From contig DOKO01000222.1 in NCBI GenBank assembly GCA_003510825.1, positions 1 to 11,114 on the forward strand: DNA of 11,114 bases, in the 5' to 3' direction. Below are positions 6,175-11,114 of the stretch, one piece after another; the first letter of the stretch is position 1, and each line of letters starts with the position of its first letter. The position numbers were made by a program, and so were the translations under genes. Under the pieces are notes generated by a model, which had not been told where the DNA came from, made no database searches, and saw only the letters and a program-made list of their open reading frames with translations. This stretch comes from Stenotrophomonas sp. (lineage in GTDB: Bacteria > Pseudomonadota > Gammaproteobacteria > Xanthomonadales > Xanthomonadaceae).

Positions 6175-6786
6175 ATGCCTGCCGACCGTTTGCTGCGGGG
6201 TTGGGCCGCGCTGACCGCGCTGGTCGCCGCCACCTCACTGCTGCTGCAGTACCTGTTGCTGGTCAACGGCCCCGGTGGCAGCGTGGGGATCGCCGCGGCG
6301 ACGCTGCGGTTCTTCGGCTACTTCACCATCCTCAGCAACCTGGCCGTGTGCCTGGGTTGCCTGCGCCTGGCATCGGGGCGAACGTTGAGTGCGACCCCGG
6401 CGGCGCTGCTGGCGCTGTGCATCGGCGTGACCGGCCTGGTCTATGCGGTGGCCCTGCAGGGGCTGTGGCGGCCCACCGGCCTGCAGTGGTGGGTCGACAT
6501 GGGCCTGCACTACGCCGTGCCGCTGCTGTACCTGGGCGGCTGGCTGCTGCTGTTGCCGCATGGAAGCCTGCGCTGGCGCGCGCTGGGCAGGGTGCTGCTG
6601 GTGCCGGTGGCCTACCTGGGCTGGGCGATGCCGGTGGCCGCGCTGATCGGGCAGGCCCCGTACCCCTTCCTGGAGTGGCAGCGGATCGGCCCTGCCGCGT
6701 TCGCGCTCAACGTGCTGCGCGTGGCCGGCGTGTTCGTACTGGGCTGGACGCTGCTGTGGGCGCTGGATCGCTGGCGCCGTCGCTGA
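6175..6786 (+). CDS. Pr6Pr-family six-TM membrane protein
   Basis: 203 residues with six hydrophobic helices (about 9-29, 37-60, 74-95, 108-127, 137-158 and 173-196). The hallmark FFGYFTILSNLAVCLG and a WVDMGLHYAVPLLYLGGWLL stretch match the Pr6Pr (predicted six-TM) family of bacterial inner-membrane proteins, for which I know no biochemical function. The ATG at 6175 is preceded by ACGGAG about eight bases away. The frame is open upstream to 5914, but only as the antisense of the EamA gene. The protein ends in a basic DRWRRR tail. Its last 80 bases overlap the opposite-strand DUF72 gene. Confidence 0.85.
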   Translation: MPADRLLRGWAALTALVAATSLLLQYLLLVNGPGGSVGIAAATLRFFGYFTILSNLAVCLGCLRLASGRTLSATPAALLALCIGVTGLVYAVALQGLWRPTGLQWWVDMGLHYAVPLLYLGGWLLLLPHGSLRWRALGRVLLVPVAYLGWAMPVAALIGQAPYPFLEWQRIGPAAFALNVLRVAGVFVLGWTLLWALDRWRRR

Positions 6787-7570
6787 GCCGCTGCAGGGCC
6801 ATCGCCGCGGCGGGATTGCGTGCCTTGCCCGCGCCGATGCACAGCAGGTAGACCTCGCGCGGCTGTGGCACCGCCGGTTCGGCGAGGCAGGGCAGGTCGT
6901 CCACGGGTTCGCCGCGTGACCAGCGCCGCGCACGCTCCGCCCAGCGCTGTTGCTGCGGACGCGGCAGGCCTTCGCGCAGGCGCGCCTGGCTGCGCTTGAT
7001 CCGCGCATAGACGAAGCCGGCGCTGACGTCGCCGTGCAGCGGGGCCTCGTCACTGTCCTCGATCACCAGGGCCACGCCATGACGGCGCGCGGCGGTGACA
7101 AGGTCGGGCCCATGCACCTGCGCGTTGCGCACTTCCAGCGCGTGCTGCAGCGGCACGCCCTGCAGCGTCTTCGGCAGCGCGGCCATCAGCGCTTCCAGTG
7201 CCACCGCATCGGCCGGATGCTTCGGGTCGAACTGCCACAGCAGCGGGCCCAGCCGATCACCCAGCGCCAGCGCGGCCTGCAGGAACGGCGCAGCCGCGTC
7301 GACGGTGGAGGACAGGTCGCGGCGCTGCACGAGGTAGCGCGGCGCCTTCATTGAAAAACGGAAACCGTCCGGCGTCTGTGCCGCCCACTGCGCGCACTGC
7401 GCTTCGGTGGGCGTGCGGTAGAACGTGCCGTTGATCTCGATGCAGCGCAGCGCGTGGCTGGCGTGCGCAAGCTCCTCGCGCTGCGGCAGGCCCTCGGGGT
7501 AGAACATGCCACCGCGCCACTCGGGGAACACCCAGCCGCCGATCCCGCAGCGGATCGCGGCGGGCCTCAC
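6707..7570 (-). CDS. DUF72-family protein (YecE-like, TIM-barrel)
   Basis: 287 residues from a GTG start. DUF72 motifs appear in order: CGIGGWVFPEWRGGMFYPEGL (8-28), EINGTFYRTP (45-54), FRFSMKAPRYL (70-80), GPLLWQFDP (108-116), ALEVRNAQV (144-152) and VYARIK (187-192). E. coli YecE belongs to this family; its biochemical role is not established. The GTG at 7570 overlaps the TGA of the upstream VOC gene in a GTGA quartet, which indicates translational coupling. The frame is also open to an ATG at 7615, but residues before VRPAAIRCG look like antisense of the VOC gene. The C-terminal 26 or so residues (from about 262), Pro-, Ala- and Arg-rich, lie beyond the usual family end and are encoded opposite the Pr6Pr gene's 3' end. 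Confidence 0.88.
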   Translation of the reverse strand: MRPAAIRCGIGGWVFPEWRGGMFYPEGLPQREELAHASHALRCIEINGTFYRTPTEAQCAQWAAQTPDGFRFSMKAPRYLVQRRDLSSTVDAAAPFLQAALALGDRLGPLLWQFDPKHPADAVALEALMAALPKTLQGVPLQHALEVRNAQVHGPDLVTAARRHGVALVIEDSDEAPLHGDVSAGFVYARIKRSQARLREGLPRPQQQRWAERARRWSRGEPVDDLPCLAEPAVPQPREVYLLCIGAGKARNPAAAMALQRLSDGASDPAPTAASSPVRTRRPRAAR

Positions 7571-8010
7571 TGGCCGTGGTCCGCGCGCCAGGGATCGTAG
7601 CTGCCGAACCACCACAGGTAGCCTTCGGGATCGGCGCAGGCGTAGCCCCGGCCGCCGTAGTCCTGGTCGGCGATGTCGATGACGATGCGCGCGCCGGCGG
7701 CCTTGGCCCGCGCGTAGTGCGCGTCCGCATCGGCGACGATGACGCAGGCGCTCTGGGTCTGCCGCCCGCCGACCTCATCGGGCATCACCGCCAGCTTCGA
7801 CCACTCGCCGCCGTTGCTGGCCGAGCCGAGCATGATCATGCCCTGGCCGAACACCAGCTGTGCGTGGAAGACGGTCTCGCCCTCGGCGTACACCGCCTGT
7901 GCATGGAAGCCGAACGCGCGCTGCAGCCAGTCGATGGCGCCCCGTGCGTCGCGGTAGCGCAGGCACGGAATGATGGTGGAACCGGTGCTGGATGGATCGC
8001 TGTGGACCAT
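7567..8010 (-). CDS. VOC-family (glyoxalase/bleomycin-resistance fold) protein
   Basis: 147 residues, a complete single-chain VOC protein with two beta-alpha-beta-beta-beta halves. The first half has CLRYRDARGAIDWLQRAFGF (16-35) and FHAQLVFGQGMIMLG (48-62). The second has VADADAHYARAKAAGA (92-107) and the ending DPEGYLWWFGSYDPW (127-141), seen in many PhnB-like or glyoxalase-like proteins. His49 and a glutamate in the DPEG turn are candidate metal ligands, but the ligand set is not clear enough to name a reaction. ATG 8010 has a very strong Shine-Dalgarno. It is the first gene of a two-gene unit with DUF72 and is divergent from the serine hydrolase. Confidence 0.9.
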   Translation of the reverse strand: MVHSDPSSTGSTIIPCLRYRDARGAIDWLQRAFGFHAQAVYAEGETVFHAQLVFGQGMIMLGSASNGGEWSKLAVMPDEVGGRQTQSACVIVADADAHYARAKAAGARIVIDIADQDYGGRGYACADPEGYLWWFGSYDPWRADHGQ

Positions 8011-8016
8011 GACACC

Positions 8017-8022
8017 CCTCCT
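8017..8022 (-). promoter_or_regulatory. Strong Shine-Dalgarno of the VOC gene
   Basis: AGGAGG on the minus strand, six bases before ATG 8010, is the best ribosome binding site in the window and fixes the start. In the remaining 110-base divergent region (8011-8120) I see small GC-rich inverted repeats (for example CGGCC/GGCCG at about 8040-8052) and a weak TACCAT -10 candidate for the hydrolase at 8054-8059, but no clear operator. Confidence 0.65.
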
Positions 8023-8120
8023 ATGGCACAGGGCAGGATCGGCCGGCGGCCGTTACCATCGCGCGAAACCCCGGTGACGGCCTGCACATGGCCGCAACCC
8101 CTGTTCGGAGATGGTGCTGG

Positions 8121-9695
8121 ATGAACAACTGGATTGGAGGCGCCGTGCTGCTGGCCTGCGCGACGATGGCGAATGCGGCCGAGACCGCGCCGACCCCGGC
8201 GCAGCTGCAGGACCTGGATGCGACCGTCGAACGCGTGCGCGCGCAGTTCGACGTGCCCGGCGTGTCCGTGGCCGTGGTCAAGGATGGCAAGGTCGTGCTG
8301 GAACGCGGCTGGGGCGTGCGTGAGCTGGGCAAGCCGGCGCCGGTACAGGCCGATACCCTGTTCGCCATCGCCTCCAACACCAAGGCCTTCACCGCCACCT
8401 CGCTGAACCTGCTGGCCGAGGACGGCAAGCTGAAGATGGACGACAAGGTGATCGACCACCTGCCGTCGTTCCGCATGTCCGATCCGTTCGTGACCGGGCA
8501 GATGACCCTGCGCGACCTGCTCTCTCACCGCAGTGGCCTCAGCCTGGGCGCCGGCGACCTGCTGTTCTGGCCGACCACCTCCTACAGCAATGCCGAGGTG
8601 GTGCAGCGGCTGGGCCAGGTACCGCTGAAGGGCGGTTTCCGCGAGCGCTATGCCTACGACAACATCCTCTATGCGGTCGCCCAGCAGGTGATCGAGAAAG
8701 TGTCGGGCATGAGCTACCAGCAGTTCCTGCAGACCCGCATCTTCGACAAGGTGGGCATGGCCGGCACGCGCTACAACGCCGACCACCTGCAGGCCGGCGA
8801 CAACGCGGCGATCGGCCACGCCAAGTACGATTTCAAGGACCTGCGCACCGTTGCGCCGCTGACCTGGTCGAACAACGCCGGTGCCGGCGGCATCTATTCC
8901 AGTGCGCATGACATGGCGCGCTGGATGCAGGTGCAGCTGGCCGAGGGCGCGCTGGCCGACGGCACGCCGCTGTTCAGCGCCAAGACCCAGAAAGAGATGT
9001 GGCAGATGATCACGCCGCAGGCCATCGCCGCGCCGAGCGTGCCCGAGCTGGAGCCGGCACGCGCCAACTTCGCCGGGTATGGCGAGGGCTGGAGCCTCAG
9101 CGACTACCGCGGGCAGAAGCTGGTCTGGCATACCGGCGGTTGGCCGGGCATGGTCTCGCGCCTGACCCTGGTACCGGGGCAGAAGCTGGGCGTGGTGGTG
9201 CTGACCAACCAGGAATCGGGTGCGGCATTCAACGCCATCACCCTGAGCGTGCTCGATGCCTACCTGGGCGGCGAGAAGCATGACTGGGTCGATGCCTACG
9301 CCAAGGGCGTGGCGAAGGGCCAGGACAAGGCCGATGAAGCCTGGGCCAAGCACCAGGCCGAGCGTGCCAAGGGCAGCACGCCGTCGCTGCCGCTGGCCGC
9401 CTATGCCGCCACCTACCGCGACCGCTGGTATGGCGACATGGTGGTGTCGGCCGAAGGCAAGGGCCTGCGCCTGCGCTTTGCCAAAACCGCGCAGCTGACC
9501 GGCCGCCTGGAGCACTGGCAGCACGACACCTTCATCGTGCGCTGGGATGACCGCTCGCTCAACGCCGATGCGTTCGTGAACTTCAGCCTGGACCCGGACG
9601 GCAAGGTGCGCGAAGTGCGCATGCAGTCGATCTCGGACCTGACCGATTTCAGCTTCGATTTCCAGGACCTGCTGTTCACCCCGGTCACCCCGTAA
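8121..9695 (+). CDS. Secreted beta-lactamase-fold serine hydrolase with C-terminal DUF3471-like domain
   Basis: 524 residues. A signal peptide (MNNWIGGAVLLACATMANA, 1-19) directs export. The penicillin-binding-protein/class C beta-lactamase fold shows all three active-site elements: SNTK with nucleophile Ser85 and Lys88, the Tyr179-Asp-Asn181 YxN motif, and HTGG (337-340) in place of KTG. The last 120 or so residues, about 400-524, form a separate beta-rich domain like DUF3471. Family members (COG1680, serine hydrolase group S12) include esterases, D-aminopeptidases and peptidoglycan carboxypeptidases; true beta-lactamase activity is not implied. ATG 8121 is chosen because it begins the signal peptide, with GGAG ten bases upstream; an in-frame ATG at 8088 would add 11 residues in front. 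It is divergent from the VOC-DUF72 pair. Confidence 0.9.
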   Translation: MNNWIGGAVLLACATMANAAETAPTPAQLQDLDATVERVRAQFDVPGVSVAVVKDGKVVLERGWGVRELGKPAPVQADTLFAIASNTKAFTATSLNLLAEDGKLKMDDKVIDHLPSFRMSDPFVTGQMTLRDLLSHRSGLSLGAGDLLFWPTTSYSNAEVVQRLGQVPLKGGFRERYAYDNILYAVAQQVIEKVSGMSYQQFLQTRIFDKVGMAGTRYNADHLQAGDNAAIGHAKYDFKDLRTVAPLTWSNNAGAGGIYSSAHDMARWMQVQLAEGALADGTPLFSAKTQKEMWQMITPQAIAAPSVPELEPARANFAGYGEGWSLSDYRGQKLVWHTGGWPGMVSRLTLVPGQKLGVVVLTNQESGAAFNAITLSVLDAYLGGEKHDWVDAYAKGVAKGQDKADEAWAKHQAERAKGSTPSLPLAAYAATYRDRWYGDMVVSAEGKGLRLRFAKTAQLTGRLEHWQHDTFIVRWDDRSLNADAFVNFSLDPDGKVREVRMQSISDLTDFSFDFQDLLFTPVTP

Positions 9696-9697
9696 CG

Positions 9698-9729
9698 GTA
9701 GCGCCGGGCCATGCCCGGCGAACGCCGGG
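9698..9729. repeat. SMAG-like GTAG repeat with a third, competing arm
   Basis: GTAG (9698-9701) is followed by an 8-bp perfect stem (9702-9709 with 9713-9720) and a 3-base CAT loop, the SMAG form. The right arm's CCCGGCG (9714-9720) is also complementary to CGCCGGG at 9723-9729, so two mutually exclusive hairpins can form. It sits directly after the hydrolase stop codon and just upstream of the candidate promoter of the ABC transporter gene. Confidence 0.8.
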
Positions 9730-9745
9730 AACACACCGTCCATGG

Positions 9746-9751
9746 GATAAT
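9746..9751 (+). promoter_or_regulatory. Candidate -10 box (GATAAT) for the ABC transporter gene
   Basis: GATAAT lies 28 bases before ATG 9780, giving a leader of about 20 bases that includes the GAGGG ribosome binding site (about 9769-9773). A -35 at standard spacing would fall at about 9723-9729, inside the third arm of the SMAG-like repeat, and does not resemble TTGACA. Confidence 0.45.
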
Positions 9752-9779
9752 CCCCGCGCTGATCTGGCGAGGGAATGTG

Positions 9780-11114
9780 ATGTTTCGTTGGTTTGAATCC
9801 CTGATTCCGGTGTTCCCGCCCGTGGACGGCCGCATGCCGCCGCAGAAGGTGCTGCCGTTCTACCTGCACTACCTGCGCCCGGTGTGGCCGGTGCTGCTGG
9901 CCACCCTCATCGCCGGCCTGCTGCTGGCGCTGGTGGAAGTGGCGATGTTCGATTACCTGGGCCGCATCGTCGACATGGTCGCCGAGCAGCCCGGTGCCGG
10001 TTTCTTCCAGCGCCACGCCAACGAACTGGGCTGGATGCTGTTCATCACGGTCATCGCACGGCCGATCCTGGTCGGCCTGCACAACCTGCTGGTCAACCAG
10101 GCCATCGTGCCGGGCCTGAGCAACCGCTCGCGCTGGCTGATGCACAACTACGTGGTGCGGCAGAGCCTGAGTTTCTTCCAGAACGACTTCGCCGGCAGCG
10201 TCGCCAACCGGGTGATGCAGACCGGTACGTCGCTGCGCGAGTCGGCCGTGCAGATGGTCGATTCGCTCTGGTACATCGTGGTCTACACCGGCACCGCGCT
10301 GTACCTGTTCGCGCAGGCCGACTGGCGCCTGATGGTGCCGCTGATCCTGTGGCTGCTGGCCTATGCGGTGATCCTGGCCTACTTCGTGCCGCGCGCGAAG
10401 GAACGCGCCTGGATCGCCTCGGAGGCACGTTCCAAGGCGATGGGCCGCATCGTCGATGGCTACACCAACATCCCGACGTTGAAGCTGTTCGCCCATGGCG
10501 GCCGCGAGCAGGCCTACGTGGCCGAGTCGATCCAGGAACTGGCGGTCAAGCACCGCGCGCAGACCCGCATCACCACCGGCATGGACCTGACCATCGCCAT
10601 CGTCAACGGCTTCCTGATCGCTGGTACCTGCGGCCTGGCACTGTGGCTGTGGAATGGCGGGCACATCACCGTCGGTGCGATCACCCTGGCCACCGGCCTG
10701 GTCATCCGCATCCACAACATGTCCGGCTGGATCATGTGGACCATCAACGGCATCTTCGAGGACATCGGCACGGTGCAGGATGGCATCACCACCATCGCCC
10801 AGCCGCTGACCGTGCAGGACCGCGAGGACGCCGTGCCGCTGCAGGTCGCCCACGGCGGCGTGCACTTCCAGGACATCCACTTCCATTACGGCAAGAAGGG
10901 CGGGGTGATCGCCGGCCTGGACCTAGTGGTGAAGCCGGGCGAGAAAATCGGCCTGGTGGGGCCGTCCGGCGCCGGCAAGTCGACCCTGGTCAACATCCTG
11001 CTGCGCCTGTACGACCTGGAAAGCGGCCGCATCCTGATCGACGGGCAGGACATCGCCCACGTCACCCAGGAAAGCCTGCGCCAGCAGATCGGCGTGGTCA
11101 CCCAGGACACCTCG
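9780..11114 (+). CDS. Fused permease-ATPase ABC exporter, 3' truncated by the window edge
   Basis: 445 residues are visible from ATG 9780, which has GAGGG about six bases upstream; the frame is open to the last base. An ABC transmembrane domain with several helices (about 35-60, 83-103, 160-215 and 275-315) and the intracellular-loop stretch GRIVDGYTNIPTLKLFAHGGRE is followed by a nucleotide-binding domain from about 355. Walker A is GPSGAGKST (394-402), and the Q-loop VVTQD with Gln442 is the last motif seen. The signature, Walker B and H-loop should lie beyond the edge. The layout is that of half-size exporters such as MsbA/MdlB-like or peptide/drug exporters, acting as a homo- or heterodimer in the inner membrane. 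The substrate cannot be assigned. Confidence 0.9.
   Translation, partial: MFRWFESLIPVFPPVDGRMPPQKVLPFYLHYLRPVWPVLLATLIAGLLLALVEVAMFDYLGRIVDMVAEQPGAGFFQRHANELGWMLFITVIARPILVGLHNLLVNQAIVPGLSNRSRWLMHNYVVRQSLSFFQNDFAGSVANRVMQTGTSLRESAVQMVDSLWYIVVYTGTALYLFAQADWRLMVPLILWLLAYAVILAYFVPRAKERAWIASEARSKAMGRIVDGYTNIPTLKLFAHGGREQAYVAESIQELAVKHRAQTRITTGMDLTIAIVNGFLIAGTCGLALWLWNGGHITVGAITLATGLVIRIHNMSGWIMWTINGIFEDIGTVQDGITTIAQPLTVQDREDAVPLQVAHGGVHFQDIHFHYGKKGGVIAGLDLVVKPGEKIGLVGPSGAGKSTLVNILLRLYDLESGRILIDGQDIAHVTQESLRQQIGVVTQDTS

Noticed and set aside
8121..9695. Antibiotic-resistance beta-lactamase
   Set aside because: The SxxK, YxN and HTG motifs are shared by many esterases and peptidases of this fold. 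The size and extra C-terminal domain fit the S12-like serine hydrolases better than a class C beta-lactamase.
7836..10886. A 1016-codon open frame on the minus strand across the hydrolase and the ABC gene
   Set aside because: It is the antisense of two well-recognised proteins. Its translation is rich in His, Gln, Arg and Ala with no domain, as expected opposite GC-rich codons.

Overview
The window looks like ordinary chromosome of a high-GC gammaproteobacterium of the Xanthomonadaceae, most likely Stenotrophomonas. The evidence is the strong G/C bias at third codon positions, two short palindromes that begin with GTAG (2714-2738 and 9698-9720) and fit the SMAG family of S. maltophilia REP-like repeats, and gene products typical of that group. 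No rRNA, tRNA, CRISPR array, phage gene or transposase is visible.

Layout. Positions 1-94 hold a long inverted repeat that encloses two small hairpins with the same AUGGAU loop. Then come, all on the + strand, a membrane diguanylate cyclase with a periplasmic sensor and seven TM segments (283-1947), the 23S rRNA pseudouridine synthase RluF (1982-2704), a SMAG repeat, a soluble GAF-GGDEF diguanylate cyclase (2793-3863) and a stand-alone OLD/AAA15-like ATPase (3978-5138). A ten-TM EamA transporter (complement 5148-6095) converges on the ATPase. Divergent from it is a small six-TM Pr6Pr-family protein (6175-6786), whose 3' end overlaps a DUF72 gene on the opposite strand by 80 bases. DUF72 (complement 6707-7570) is the second gene of a coupled pair with a VOC/glyoxalase-fold gene (complement 7567-8010). 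A secreted beta-lactamase-fold serine hydrolase with a C-terminal DUF3471-like domain (8121-9695) diverges from that pair. After a SMAG repeat with competing hairpins, a fused permease-ATPase ABC exporter (9780 onward) runs off the right edge after its Q-loop.

How the genes relate. Two diguanylate cyclases lie on either side of rluF, one reading the periplasm and one a cytoplasmic signal. Both have GGEEF active sites, but only the first keeps the RxxD inhibitory site. The rest is a mosaic of short, separately transcribed housekeeping or accessory genes with no obvious shared pathway. I see no clear multi-gene defence or biosynthetic system. The most interesting signals are regulatory. The paired AUGGAU hairpins match the CsrA/RsmA recognition consensus, and a similar AGGAUGU lies on the Shine-Dalgarno of the first cyclase. 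Two genes (rluF and the EamA gene) have -10-like boxes placed so that their mRNAs would be leaderless. Function calls come from reading protein motifs by eye, without database searches.
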